DNA from: Streptomyces flaveolus
GTDB taxonomy: Bacteria > Actinomycetota > Actinomycetes > Streptomycetales > Streptomycetaceae
Reading direction: 5' to 3'
Assembly: GCF_000716535.1 (NCBI RefSeq)
Contig: NZ_JNWV01000023.1
Span: forward strand, 160,531-224,530
Length of the DNA: 64,000 nt
Within the stretch, counting starts at the first letter, position 1, and each line of letters begins with the position of its first letter. Below are positions 25,748 to 34,619 of the stretch, in pieces. Below the pieces are notes generated by a model. It was not told where the DNA came from. It worked only from the letters and a program-made list of their open reading frames with translations, and did no database searches. A program made the position numbers and the translations under genes.

Positions 25748-26944
25748 TCATCCCGGCGGTGCGGGAAGCGGCAGCAGCGGTTCGTCGGCCGGGAGGCGGA
25801 CGGCGAGCGCCGCGATGTCGTCCTGCGGACGGTCGCCGCTGTAGGCCAGCAGGTCCTGGTTGAGCCGTTCGAGAAGCTCCCGGGGCGGCAGGGAGGACCA
25901 GGAACGGAGGCGTTCCAGCAGGGGGTAGAAGGAGCCGGCCGGGTCGCGCGTCTCCGTGATGCCGTCCGTGTACAGCAGGAGCTGGTCACCGGGGCGGAAG
26001 GAGTAGACGTCGACGTGGTACGGCTCCCCCAGCAGCACCCCGAGGTTCAGCGGCGGCGCCGACCGCCCCCTGTCGAGTTCGCGCACCTCGCCGGAGCGGA
26101 TGCGGACCGGGGGCGGGTGGCCGCAGTTGACGACGCGGACCAGCGGCTCGCCGAGGGGGATCTCGGCGAAGACGGCGGTGACGAACCGCTCGCCCACCTC
26201 GCTGCCGCCGAGCAGCACGGCCCTGCGGTTCATGCTCGTCTCCACCCGGTCGGCCAGGGCGGGCAGCGCGGGTTCGTCGTGCGCCGCCTCGCGGAACGCG
26301 CCGAGCAGGGCCGCCGCGGTCTCCACCGCGAGCAGCCCCTTGCCCCGGACGTCGCCGATGAGGAGCCGGACCCCGTACCGGGTGGGGACGGCCTCGTACA
26401 GGTCGCCGCCGATGCGTGCCTCCGCGGCGGCGGACCGGTAGAGACTCTCCAGGTGGAGGCTGCCGATCCGGTGCGGAACCGGTCGGAGCAGGACCCGCTG
26501 GGCGATGTCGGCCACGAAGCGTACGTCGGCCAGTGTGCGCTCGCGGTGGACGCGGTGGGCGGCCAGGATCATGCCGAGGACGCCGACCAGGCCGGTGCAG
26601 ACGTAGGAGGCCACGTAGTGGCGGTCCCACAGATAGCCGACCTCGCGGCCCGCGCAGCACGGGGTACCGGCCAGGACCCCTTCCAGGACGGCGGCGAACA
26701 CGGTGGCGCCGCCGACGACGACCGGGCCGTGGGCGAAGGCGGCCACGAGCGGCAGGGCGATCAGCACGAAGCTGACCGGCCACTCCACGGGTGTCGCGGG
26801 TTCCAGCAGCAGAAGGGCCGCGACGTACAGGACGGGTAGCCACCGCATCCATGCCGGAGGGGCCGACAACTGCGTCCGCGCACCGGCTCCACCCTCCGGA
26901 TCCCGACCTGTATGTCCAGGTTTCGGCATACGTGGTCTTCGCAC
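25748..26944 (-). CDS. Membrane-anchored PP2C/SpoIIE serine phosphatase
   Basis: A 398-aa protein. Three to five hydrophobic helices (about residues 38-130) are followed by a short linker and a SpoIIE/PP2C domain (about 165-390) with the metal-binding motifs ARIGGDLYEAV, LLIGDVRGKG, VNCGHPPPV and LLLYTDGITETRD. Such phosphatases dephosphorylate anti-anti-sigma factors in partner-switching systems. GTG 26944 has AGGAG five bases upstream; an ATG at 26929 is an alternative. It converges with the maleylpyruvate-isomerase-like gene and is divergent from the GntR gene. Confidence 0.88.
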   Translation of the reverse strand: MRRPRMPKPGHTGRDPEGGAGARTQLSAPPAWMRWLPVLYVAALLLLEPATPVEWPVSFVLIALPLVAAFAHGPVVVGGATVFAAVLEGVLAGTPCCAGREVGYLWDRHYVASYVCTGLVGVLGMILAAHRVHRERTLADVRFVADIAQRVLLRPVPHRIGSLHLESLYRSAAAEARIGGDLYEAVPTRYGVRLLIGDVRGKGLLAVETAAALLGAFREAAHDEPALPALADRVETSMNRRAVLLGGSEVGERFVTAVFAEIPLGEPLVRVVNCGHPPPVRIRSGEVRELDRGRSAPPLNLGVLLGEPYHVDVYSFRPGDQLLLYTDGITETRDPAGSFYPLLERLRSWSSLPPRELLERLNQDLLAYSGDRPQDDIAALAVRLPADEPLLPLPAPPG

Positions 26945-27063
26945 ACGGACTCCTGTCACAGGAACTCGACAAGACGTCCAGCCTGGTGCGCGGGGCCACG
27001 GCGCGCCGGGATTGCTCCACTCAACGGCATGTTCCGTCACGGGCATTGACTCCAGAGGCGCAC

Positions 27064-27094
27064 ATTGGTTCAGTGGCTCAGCCACTGAACCAAT
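27064..27094. promoter_or_regulatory. Perfect 31-bp operator palindrome of the GntR operon
   Basis: Arms ATTGGTTCAGTGGCT and AGCCACTGAACCAAT are perfectly complementary around a single central C. The site is 42 bases upstream of the GntR start and about 120 bases from the divergent phosphatase start. Such a site in front of a GntR regulator is the expected autoregulatory operator. It may also affect the divergent phosphatase gene. Confidence 0.8.
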
Positions 27095-27135
27095 GAACAA
27101 CTCATCGCAGAACCACTGTGTCGCTGGAGGCCCGG

Positions 27136-27852
27136 GTGGAAGCACTGCCACGCGAGACGATCGTCGACGTACTGGAGAGGAGGCTGCGCGAGGACATCCT
27201 CGCCGGGCGCCACCCGGCCGGGAGCTATCTGCCGCCCGAGCGTGAACTCGCCGACGGGTTCGGGGTCACCCGCACCACCCTCAAGCACGCCTTCGGCCGA
27301 CTGGTGCAATCCGGTCTGCTGGAGACCCGCCATGGGGTGGGGACACGCGTGCGGGACTTCCTGCGCCTGGGCGGAGCCGATCTGCTGCCCATGCTCGTGC
27401 GCCACAGCCCCGACTGGATCGGTGAGATCTTCGAGGTCCGCCGCAGTATCGGTGCGTTGATCGCGGAACGTGCCGCGACCCGCGCCACAGCTGCCGACGT
27501 CACCGAACTGCACCGGCTGCTGGCGGCCGTCGCCGACGCGGACGGCGGCGACCCGGCGCAGCTCGCGGACGCCGAGGTGCACCGGGCCCTGGCCCGGGCC
27601 ACGGGCAACCGCGTCTACGTGCTGCTGACCAACACCCTGTTCAACGCGTACCTGCCGGTGCGCGCCGCGCTCGCCGGACCGTTCGAGGACGCCCGGGCCG
27701 CGCACGACCGCCTGGCACCGGTCGTGGACGCCGTGGCGGCCGGCGACCCGGACGCGGCACGCACCGCCGCCGGGCACTACCTGTCGGCGACCGAGCGCAT
27801 CATGCTCGAAGGGCTCGCGCGCCCCGGCGAGCGCCGCGGGGAGGCCTCGTGA
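27136..27852 (+). CDS. GntR family regulator (FadR subfamily)
   Basis: A 238-aa regulator. The N-terminal winged helix (about 5-70; LPPERELADGFGVTRTTLKHAF) is followed by a C-terminal FCD-type helical ligand domain (about 85-230) with the likely metal ligands in LADAEVHRALARATGN and AHDRLAPV. FadR-type proteins sense acyl-CoA or organic acids. GTG 27136 has TGGAGG five bases upstream and was preferred to GTG 27118. The stop overlaps the next start (GTGA), so the regulator, the DUF-type protein and the GMC oxidoreductase form one operon, probably controlled through the 31-bp palindrome upstream. Confidence 0.9.
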   Translation: MEALPRETIVDVLERRLREDILAGRHPAGSYLPPERELADGFGVTRTTLKHAFGRLVQSGLLETRHGVGTRVRDFLRLGGADLLPMLVRHSPDWIGEIFEVRRSIGALIAERAATRATAADVTELHRLLAAVADADGGDPAQLADAEVHRALARATGNRVYVLLTNTLFNAYLPVRAALAGPFEDARAAHDRLAPVVDAVAAGDPDAARTAAGHYLSATERIMLEGLARPGERRGEAS

Positions 27853-29312
27853 GCCCGCGCGGAACGATGTTCCGGGAGACGATGCTGGGCCGGGTCCGTC
27901 TTGCCGACGACGCGGCCGACCGCCCGGTCCGGCTGGACCTGCTGGCCCGTGCAGACAGCCTGATGCTGCCCCACCGCACGACCCGGGCGCGGCTGACGGG
28001 ACGGATCCGGATAGCGGGGCGGGCCGACGACGCCGCGGCCGAGGGCGAGTTGGAGATCTCTCCGGTGGCACGCCGCAGGATCCGCTACCGGCTCGGCTTC
28101 GACCTGGAGGGCCGACGGCTGCTGCTGGACGGCTGGAAGTCGGTGTCGCCCAGGCGTCCCCTGTCCTCGATGACCGTCCTGCCGTACACGCTCTACGAGG
28201 ACGGCGCACGCGTCGGCGAGGGCACCCTGCGCTTCCCGCTCGCCACCGGCCTGCTGCCCTTCCTCGCCGGGTTCCGCTTCCCGCGGGCGGCCGAGCCCGC
28301 CGCCGACCGGTACCTGACGCCGCGTTGGAACGGCACGCCGGGTCGGACGGAGGTCTGGTACACGACTCTGACCGATCCGGCGACCGGCAGCGGAGTCTGG
28401 CTGCACCACGAACTCGTCGCCCCACGCGACGGCGCGCCCGCCTACGCGCACGGCTGGATCGCCGTGTTCCCCAAGGAGGGCCCGGTGGAACACGCCCGGT
28501 TCGGACCCGTTCCCTGGGCGGGCCGGGAGGTCAGCCCCGGAGGCCGCACCGACACCGACGGCTCCACCGACCGGACCGGCACCCCGACCGGTCGGGCCGA
28601 CGGCTTCGTCGCCGGGGACGTCGGTGTCGCGCCCGGCCGGATGACCGGTTCGGCCGGACCGTTCACCTGGGCGCTCACCGAGGAGTTCCAGGGCCCGCCG
28701 CTGCACACGTTTCCCCGCTGGTCCTGGCGGCGCTCCTGGCTGCCGGCCACGCACCTGCTGCCCGCCACCCGTGCCCGCTACAGCGGAACCGTCCGCCACG
28801 GCACCCGCGAACTGCGGCTCACGGACGCGCCCGGCGCGAGCGCCCGCATCTTCGGCCACGGAAACGCCCGCCGCTGGGCCTGGCTCCACGCGGACCTCGG
28901 GGGCGGTGACGTCCTGGAGGTCGTCGCCGCCGTGTCGATGCGGCGCGGGCTCGACCGGCTGCCGCCCCTGGTGTTCCTGCGCCTGTACCGCAACGGCCGC
29001 ACCTGGCCCCGGCGGGCGGAGCGGACCGCCGTGGGCTGGGCGGGCATCGGCCGGTTCCGCGCGGACATCGGCCTGCCGCGCTGGCGGGTCGAGGGCCGCG
29101 CGGGCCTGCGGCGCATCCGGGTGACGGTGACCCAGCCGCCCGAGGGCACGCTCGCCCTCGACTACACCGACCCGGACGGCTCCACCGCCGTCTGCCGCAA
29201 CAGTGAGCGGGCCGACGCGGAGGTGCGCGTGGAGCGCTGGTGGGGCCGATGGCGCCCGGAGGCGGAGTGGCGGCTGTCGGGCACCGCGCACGCGGAGGTC
29301 GGGGGCCGATGA
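27849..29312 (+). CDS. Conserved protein partnered with a GMC oxidoreductase
   Basis: A 487-aa protein with no signal peptide. The N-terminal about 140 residues (RRIRYRLGFDLEGRRLLLDG, FPLATGLLPFLAGF) resemble the beta-rich segment found inside large cholesterol-oxidase-like GMC proteins of actinomycetes, where it may bind a lipid or sterol head. The remainder is beta-rich (GPFTWALTEEFQG, FPRWSWRRSWLP), possibly AttH/lipocalin-like. It is coupled to both neighbours by four-base overlaps, so it probably works with the GMC oxidoreductase on a hydrophobic substrate. That function is inferred from context and remembered domain similarity. Confidence 0.75.
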   Translation: MSPRGTMFRETMLGRVRLADDAADRPVRLDLLARADSLMLPHRTTRARLTGRIRIAGRADDAAAEGELEISPVARRRIRYRLGFDLEGRRLLLDGWKSVSPRRPLSSMTVLPYTLYEDGARVGEGTLRFPLATGLLPFLAGFRFPRAAEPAADRYLTPRWNGTPGRTEVWYTTLTDPATGSGVWLHHELVAPRDGAPAYAHGWIAVFPKEGPVEHARFGPVPWAGREVSPGGRTDTDGSTDRTGTPTGRADGFVAGDVGVAPGRMTGSAGPFTWALTEEFQGPPLHTFPRWSWRRSWLPATHLLPATRARYSGTVRHGTRELRLTDAPGASARIFGHGNARRWAWLHADLGGGDVLEVVAAVSMRRGLDRLPPLVFLRLYRNGRTWPRRAERTAVGWAGIGRFRADIGLPRWRVEGRAGLRRIRVTVTQPPEGTLALDYTDPDGSTAVCRNSERADAEVRVERWWGRWRPEAEWRLSGTAHAEVGGR

Positions 29313-31420
29313 GCACGACTCCCCCGGCTCTGACCGGGCTCGTGGCCGCGGTTCTCGCCGACGACGGCACTGCCGCGTGGACCAAGGCCGTACCCCGGCG
29401 CGTCGCGGCCCTGCTCGACGTCATGCCGGCCCCGGTCCGCGCGGCGGTGCGCGGCGCCGCCGTGGCGATCGACGCGTACGCCGTCGCCCGTACCGGCAGG
29501 CGGCTGTCCGCGCTCGGCGCGGAGGAACGAGAGCACGTCATGACGTCGCTCGCCGCGCACCCGGCGCTGCTGCCGCTGCTGGACGCGGTCAAGGTACCGC
29601 TCCTGCTGGCCGCCGGCACCGAACGCATGCTGCACCATGGCCCCACCCCTGCGGGGTCCGCGCCTGGGCATCCACCGCTCGACGGCACGTCTTCGGGCGC
29701 CAGGCCTTCGGGCCGCACGCCTTTGGGCGCCATACACCCGGGCCGCACGTCTTCGGGCGCCACGCCCTCGGGCCCCACGCCTTCGGCCCGCACGCCTAGG
29801 GGCGGCACGCCCCCGGGCCCCACGTCTTCGGGCGCCAAGCCCCCGGGCCCCACGCCCTCGGGCCGCGCCGCACATCCGGGCCCTACGCCCCCGGGCCCCA
29901 CGTCTTCGATGTCCGCTCCCGAGGACCCCCCGCTCGACTGCACTCCCTCCCCGGACTGGCCCGCGCGGTCCACCGCCGACGCGGTCGTCGTCGGGTCGGG
30001 CGCGGGCGGCGCGATGGCCGCGCGGACGCTCGCCGCCGCCGGGATGCGCGTGGTCGTCGTGGAAGAGGGCGAGCATCATTCCACCGCGTCGTTCGGCCGG
30101 CGGGCGCCGCTCGACCGCTTCATGAGCCTCTACCGGGACGGCGGCGCGACCGTCGCCGTGGGGAACCCACCGGTGGTCCTGCCCGTGGGCCGTGCGGTCG
30201 GCGGCACCACCGTCGTCAACTCGGGCACGTGCTACCGGACACCGGAACACGTCGTCGCCCGCTGGCTGGGCCACCACGGGTTCGCCGCCGCCGAGGGCTT
30301 CGCCGCACATCTGGACGAGGTGGAACGCGCCCTGCGGGTGGCACCGCAGCCACTGGACGTCCTGGGCGCCAACGGGCGGCTCGCCCTGGCCGGCGCCCGG
30401 GAACTCGGCTGGACCGCCGCGCCCCTGCGGCGCAACGCCCCGGGCTGCCGGGGCTCCTGCCAGTGTGTCGTCGGCTGTCCCACCGGCGCCAAGCAGAGCG
30501 TCCAGCTGTCCGTGCTTCCCGAGGCGTGCGCGGCCGGCGCGCGCATCGTGACGGGCGCCCGGGTACGGCGGATCCTCACCGACCGCGACGGACCGGCCGG
30601 TCCACGGGCCGCCGGGGTGCTGGCCCGCCGTCCGGACGGCAGCGAACTGGAGATCCTCAGCCCCTTGGTCGTGGTCGCCGCCGGGGCCCTCCACACCCCG
30701 CCGCTGCTGCGCCGCTCGGGCCTGGGCGGGCACCCGCGGCTCGGCCGCAACCTCAGCGTGCACCCCGCCATCAGCGTCGCGGGCCGCTTCGGCCAACCGG
30801 TCACCGCCTGGCAGGGCGTCCTGCAGAGCGTCGGCGTGGAACACCTGCGGGCCGACGGCATCCTCATCGAGGCGACCGCGGCGCCCCCGGGCATGAGTTC
30901 CTTCGTGCCGCCGGGGACAGGCCGTGAACTGCGGCAGGAACTCGAACAGACGGAACGGCTGGCGACCCTCGGCGCGATGATCGCCGACCGTCCCTCGGGC
31001 CGTGTCCTCGGCCGCGGCCGCCCGCTGCCGCGCTACGACCTCGCGGCGCGTGACGCGGGTCGGCTGCTGCGGGCCCAGCGGGCCATGGGGCGTCTGCTGT
31101 TCGCCGCCGGCGCCGAGGAGGTGCTGACGGGCGTCCCCAGGGCCCCGCGCGCCCGCACCCCTGCCCAGCTGGAGGCCCTGCTCGACACGGTGAGCGCGCG
31201 TCACCTGCACGTCTCAGCGTTCCACCCCACCGGTACGGTGGCGGCCGGCGCCGACCCCGAGTGGTCGCCGGCCGACCCGGAGGGGCGGTTGCGCGGTGTT
31301 CACGGTGTGGTGATCGCCGATGGTTCCGTCCTGCCGAGTTGTCCGGAGGTGAACCCCCAGCTGAGCATCATGGCAGCGGCCCTGGCCGTCACCCGGCGTC
31401 TCGTGACGCGGGCCGGCTGA
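29309..31420 (+). CDS. GMC family oxidoreductase with repeat-expanded linker
   Basis: A 703-aa flavoenzyme. Residues 1-105 are a helical N-terminal region, and about 110-215 is a low-complexity Thr/Pro/Ser/Gly linker made of pentapeptide repeats. The FAD-binding Rossmann motif VVVGSGAGGAMAA lies near 230. GRAVGGTTVVNSG near 295 is the GMC signature, and GCRGSCQCVVGCPTGAKQSV near 380 carries clustered cysteines typical of the choline-dehydrogenase/fatty-alcohol-oxidase branch. The C-terminal SAFHPTGTVAAG (catalytic His), VIADGSVLP and NPQLSIMAAA complete the fold. Likely substrates are sterols or long-chain alcohols. The start overlaps the upstream stop (ATGA). Confidence 0.9.
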   Translation: MSTTPPALTGLVAAVLADDGTAAWTKAVPRRVAALLDVMPAPVRAAVRGAAVAIDAYAVARTGRRLSALGAEEREHVMTSLAAHPALLPLLDAVKVPLLLAAGTERMLHHGPTPAGSAPGHPPLDGTSSGARPSGRTPLGAIHPGRTSSGATPSGPTPSARTPRGGTPPGPTSSGAKPPGPTPSGRAAHPGPTPPGPTSSMSAPEDPPLDCTPSPDWPARSTADAVVVGSGAGGAMAARTLAAAGMRVVVVEEGEHHSTASFGRRAPLDRFMSLYRDGGATVAVGNPPVVLPVGRAVGGTTVVNSGTCYRTPEHVVARWLGHHGFAAAEGFAAHLDEVERALRVAPQPLDVLGANGRLALAGARELGWTAAPLRRNAPGCRGSCQCVVGCPTGAKQSVQLSVLPEACAAGARIVTGARVRRILTDRDGPAGPRAAGVLARRPDGSELEILSPLVVVAAGALHTPPLLRRSGLGGHPRLGRNLSVHPAISVAGRFGQPVTAWQGVLQSVGVEHLRADGILIEATAAPPGMSSFVPPGTGRELRQELEQTERLATLGAMIADRPSGRVLGRGRPLPRYDLAARDAGRLLRAQRAMGRLLFAAGAEEVLTGVPRAPRARTPAQLEALLDTVSARHLHVSAFHPTGTVAAGADPEWSPADPEGRLRGVHGVVIADGSVLPSCPEVNPQLSIMAAALAVTRRLVTRAG
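29687..29908 (+). repeat. 15-bp in-frame minisatellite
   Basis: Twelve contiguous 15-bp units (29687-29866), then an 18-bp interruption and about 1.5 further units. A typical unit is ACGTCTTCGGGCGCC. Each unit encodes a pentapeptide of the form T-(S/P)-(S/P)-G-(A/P/R). The array lies inside the GMC oxidoreductase gene (residues about 127-200) and keeps the frame. Units differ by point changes, so the array is not very recent, but it could still vary in copy number. Confidence 0.9.
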
Positions 31421-31803
31421 CGGTCCCCGGCCGACGGGCGGCGCGCCCGATGCCCGGGTCCAGCGTGTCCGCGAGCCTGCCCGACGAGGCCAGGCAGGCC
31501 ACGGAACCGTCCCGGCCCCACAACCCCGCGCCGCCCGTGCCCTGCCCTCCCCGCACCAGCGGCAGCCGATCCCTCAGTCGCAGGACCACCCACACCCGAC
31601 CCACAGGCCCACGTGCCCGCCGCCCCGCACCCGCACCCGCACCCGCACCCGCACCCACCGGCAGCCGATCCCCCAGTCGCAGAACCAACCTCACCCGACG
31701 CACACGCCCACGTGCCCGCCGACCGGACATGGCACGCCCCGCCCGCACCCAACGGCGGACACACCGGTCGCCGATCACCGAGGCGCAGTGCTAGAAAAGG
31801 GAG
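31421..31803. repeat. Intergenic 62-bp direct repeats with (GCACCC)5
   Basis: A C-rich non-coding stretch. Two 62-bp near-identical copies, 31561-31622 and 31660-31721, share GGCAGCCGATCCC, CAGTCGCA and CCCACGTGCCCGCCG. Between them lies an exact hexamer array (GCACCC)5 at 31627-31656. Frames through it encode only Pro/Arg/Ala-rich runs and are rejected as genes. The promoter of the downstream sensor phosphatase must lie at its right end. Confidence 0.75.
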
Positions 31804-34593
31804 ATGAGCGGACGTTCCCGCTGGCCATGGGCGGGCGCGGCGCCGCCGCCCGGCTCACGGGGGTCTTCCGATCCGTCCCGTGGCCGCAGGCTCTGGCCGC
31901 CACGCAGACGCCGTCTTTCGCCGTCCCTGAGCGTCCGCACGCTCGCCGCGCAGGTCTTCCTGCTCCAGGCGCTGATCATGCTGATCCTGGTCGTGGCGGG
32001 GGCCGCCGCCCTGGTGGTGCAGGGCCGGTACGACGCCCAGCGCACCGCCGAGGACCGTTCCCTGGCCGTGGCGGAGACGTTCGCGCACGCGCCCGGAACG
32101 GCGCTCGCCCTGCGGTCCCCGGATCCGACCGCCCGCTTGCAGCCGGCGGCGGAGCAGGTCCAGAAGGGTTCCGGCGTCGACTTCGTCAGCGTCCTCGACC
32201 GGCGCGGGATCCGGATCGTCGACACCGACCCCACCCTGATCGGCACGAAGGCCGAGGGCGTCGGCCGGGCCGCCATGGGCGAGATGTTCACCGAGACCTT
32301 CCACGGACGGCCCGGCGACGCCGTGCGGGCGGTCGTACCGGTGACGGACCCCGGCAGGCGCGTGATCGGCATGGTCGCCGCCGGGATCAAGTACGGCAAC
32401 GTGGGCCAGGTGCTGAACCAGCAGGTGCCGATGCTGCTCGGCATGGCGGGGGGTGCGCTGCTGCTGGCGACCGGCGGCGCGGCGCTGGTCAGCCGCCGGC
32501 TGCTGCGGCAGACCCACGGTCTCGGCCCGGCCGAGATGACCCGGATGTACGAACATCACGACGCCGTGTTGCACGCGGTGCGCGAGGGTGTGCTGATCGT
32601 CGGCGGCGACGGACGCGTCCTGCTCGCCAACGACGAGGCGCGCCGGCTGCTGGACCTGCCCGGGGACGCCGACCAGCGGTACGTGCGGGAGCTGGGGCTG
32701 CGGCCGGGCCTGGCGCGGCTGCTGCTGTCCGCCGAGACGGCGTCCGACGAGGTCGTCCCGGCCGGGGACCGGCTGCTGGCGGTGAACACCCGGCCCACGG
32801 CCCCGTACGGCGGTGCTCAGGGGCTGGTCGCCACCTTCCGTGACACCACCGAGCTGAGGGCGCTCTCCGGGCAGGCCGAGGTGGCACGGAGCCGGCTCTC
32901 GTTCCTGTACGAGGCGGGCGTGCGGATCGGCACCACACTCGACGTACGGCGTACGGCGGAGGAGCTGTCCGAGGTGGCGGTCCCCCGCATGGCCGACTTC
33001 GTCACCGTGGAACTCCTCGACTCCGTGCTGCGCGGCGAGGAGCCCACGAGGGCGGTTCGCGAGATGCGCCGTACCGCGCTGCGCGCCTCGCAGGGCGAGC
33101 ACCCCTTGCAGGCGGTTGGCGAGGTGATCCGGTTCCTGGAGGCGGACACGCCGATGGCGGCGGCGCTGCGGCGGGGCAAGGCCGTCCTGGTCTCGGACCT
33201 GCACACCGCCGAGGACTGGCGGGCGCAGGACCCCGAGGGAGCGCGGCGGGCGCTGGACTACGGCATCCACTCGCTGATCACGGTGCCGCTCCGGGCGCGC
33301 GGGGTGGTCCTCGGCATGGTGAACTTCTGGCGTGGTGCGGGCACCTCCCGGTTCGAGGAGGAGGACGTCGCCGTGGCCGAGGAACTGGTGGCCCGCGCCG
33401 CCGTCGCCATCGACAACGCCCGCCGCTACTCCCGTGAGCACGCGCTGGCCGTGACGCTGCAGCGCAATCTGCTGCCGCTGGGCCTGCCGGACCAGGGCGC
33501 ACTGGAGGTCGCCTCACGTTATCTGCCGGCGGAGTCCGGCGTGGGAGGCGACTGGTTCGACGTCATCCCGCTGCCGGGTTTCCGGGTCGCGCTGGTGGTC
33601 GGGGACATCGTGGGACACGGGCTGCAGGCCGCGGTCACCATGGGACGGCTGCGCACGGCCGTGCTGAACTTCTCCTCGCTGGACCTGGCCCCGGACGAAC
33701 TGCTCGGGCATCTCGACGAGATGGTGACCCGGCTGGACACCCAGACCGCGACCGCCGCCGACGACGACCAGGTACCGCTCACCGGCGCCACCTGCCTCTA
33801 CGCCATCTACGACCCGGTCGGCGGGCACTGCACCCTCTCCCGCGCCGGGCACCTCGCACCCGCGGTGGTGGATCCGCAGGGCAGGGTGTCCTTCCCCGAC
33901 CTTCCGCTGTCGCCGCCTCTGGGCGTGGGCGGTCACCCCTTCGAGGCCGGGGAGCTGGAGCTGCCCGAGGGCAGCCGTCTCGTCCTGTTCACCGACGGGT
34001 TGATCGAGAACCGCGGACGGGACATCGACGAGGGACTGGCGATGCTGGTCTCGGCCGTCGCGGACGCGGACCGGACGCCGGAGGAGACCTGCCGTGCCCT
34101 CGTGGAGACGATGCTGCCCGGGCATCCCAGCGACGACGTGGCGCTGCTGGTCGCCCGGACCCGGCTGCTCGACCCCGCGTGCGTCGCGACCTGGGACGTC
34201 CCGTTCGATGTGGAGGCCGTGCCCCGGGTGCGCGGCGAGGTGAGCCGGCGGCTCGCCGACTGGGGCCTGGAGGAGGCGGCGTTCGGCACGGAGCTGATCC
34301 TCAGCGAACTCCTCACCAACGCGATCCGCTACGGCGCTCCGCCCGTACGGGTGAGGCTGCTGCTGGGCCGCACCCTGGTGTGCGAGGTGGCGGACGGCAG
34401 CAACACCTCACCCCGGCTGCGGCGCGCGGCCACCACCGACGAAGGGGGCCGCGGTCTGTTCCTGGTCTCCCAGTTCGCGGACATGTGGGGCACGCGCTAC
34501 GCGCCGCGGGGCAAGGTCATCTGGGCGGAGCAGCGGCTGGAGGGCGCCCGGGAACCGGACCCCTCGGCCCTCCTGGACGTGCTGGGCATCTGA
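31804..34593 (+). CDS. Multi-domain sensor PP2C phosphatase (Cache-PAS-GAF-SpoIIE-HATPase)
   Basis: A 929-aa membrane protein. A proline-rich N-tail and TM1 (about 50-75) precede an extracytoplasmic PDC/Cache sensor like those of CitA/DcuS (about 76-215; RTAEDRSLAVAETFA) and TM2 (about 216-235). Then come a PAS domain (about 250-350), a GAF domain (about 370-545) and a SpoIIE PP2C phosphatase (about 555-770; GVGGDWFDVIPL, LVVGDIVGHGL, LFTDGLIENR). The C-terminus is an RsbW-type HATPase (about 800-915; SELLTNAIRYG). Phosphatase and anti-sigma-kinase-like domains in one chain suggest a self-contained partner-switching regulator. The first ATG of a good frame was used; the start is not certain. 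Confidence 0.9.
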   Translation: MSGRSRWPWAGAAPPPGSRGSSDPSRGRRLWPPRRRRLSPSLSVRTLAAQVFLLQALIMLILVVAGAAALVVQGRYDAQRTAEDRSLAVAETFAHAPGTALALRSPDPTARLQPAAEQVQKGSGVDFVSVLDRRGIRIVDTDPTLIGTKAEGVGRAAMGEMFTETFHGRPGDAVRAVVPVTDPGRRVIGMVAAGIKYGNVGQVLNQQVPMLLGMAGGALLLATGGAALVSRRLLRQTHGLGPAEMTRMYEHHDAVLHAVREGVLIVGGDGRVLLANDEARRLLDLPGDADQRYVRELGLRPGLARLLLSAETASDEVVPAGDRLLAVNTRPTAPYGGAQGLVATFRDTTELRALSGQAEVARSRLSFLYEAGVRIGTTLDVRRTAEELSEVAVPRMADFVTVELLDSVLRGEEPTRAVREMRRTALRASQGEHPLQAVGEVIRFLEADTPMAAALRRGKAVLVSDLHTAEDWRAQDPEGARRALDYGIHSLITVPLRARGVVLGMVNFWRGAGTSRFEEEDVAVAEELVARAAVAIDNARRYSREHALAVTLQRNLLPLGLPDQGALEVASRYLPAESGVGGDWFDVIPLPGFRVALVVGDIVGHGLQAAVTMGRLRTAVLNFSSLDLAPDELLGHLDEMVTRLDTQTATAADDDQVPLTGATCLYAIYDPVGGHCTLSRAGHLAPAVVDPQGRVSFPDLPLSPPLGVGGHPFEAGELELPEGSRLVLFTDGLIENRGRDIDEGLAMLVSAVADADRTPEETCRALVETMLPGHPSDDVALLVARTRLLDPACVATWDVPFDVEAVPRVRGEVSRRLADWGLEEAAFGTELILSELLTNAIRYGAPPVRVRLLLGRTLVCEVADGSNTSPRLRRAATTDEGGRGLFLVSQFADMWGTRYAPRGKVIWAEQRLEGAREPDPSALLDVLGI

Positions 34594-34619
34594 CGTCAGG
34601 GTCCGGCGCCGGGGGCGGG

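Noticed and set aside
29687-29908. CRISPR-like array
   Set aside because: Units are contiguous 15-mers without spacers, in frame inside a coding gene.
31389-31794. Frames on both strands through the C-rich repeats
   Set aside because: They encode only Pro/Arg/Ala or Gly/Cys runs produced by the tandem repeats, so they are artefacts of low complexity.
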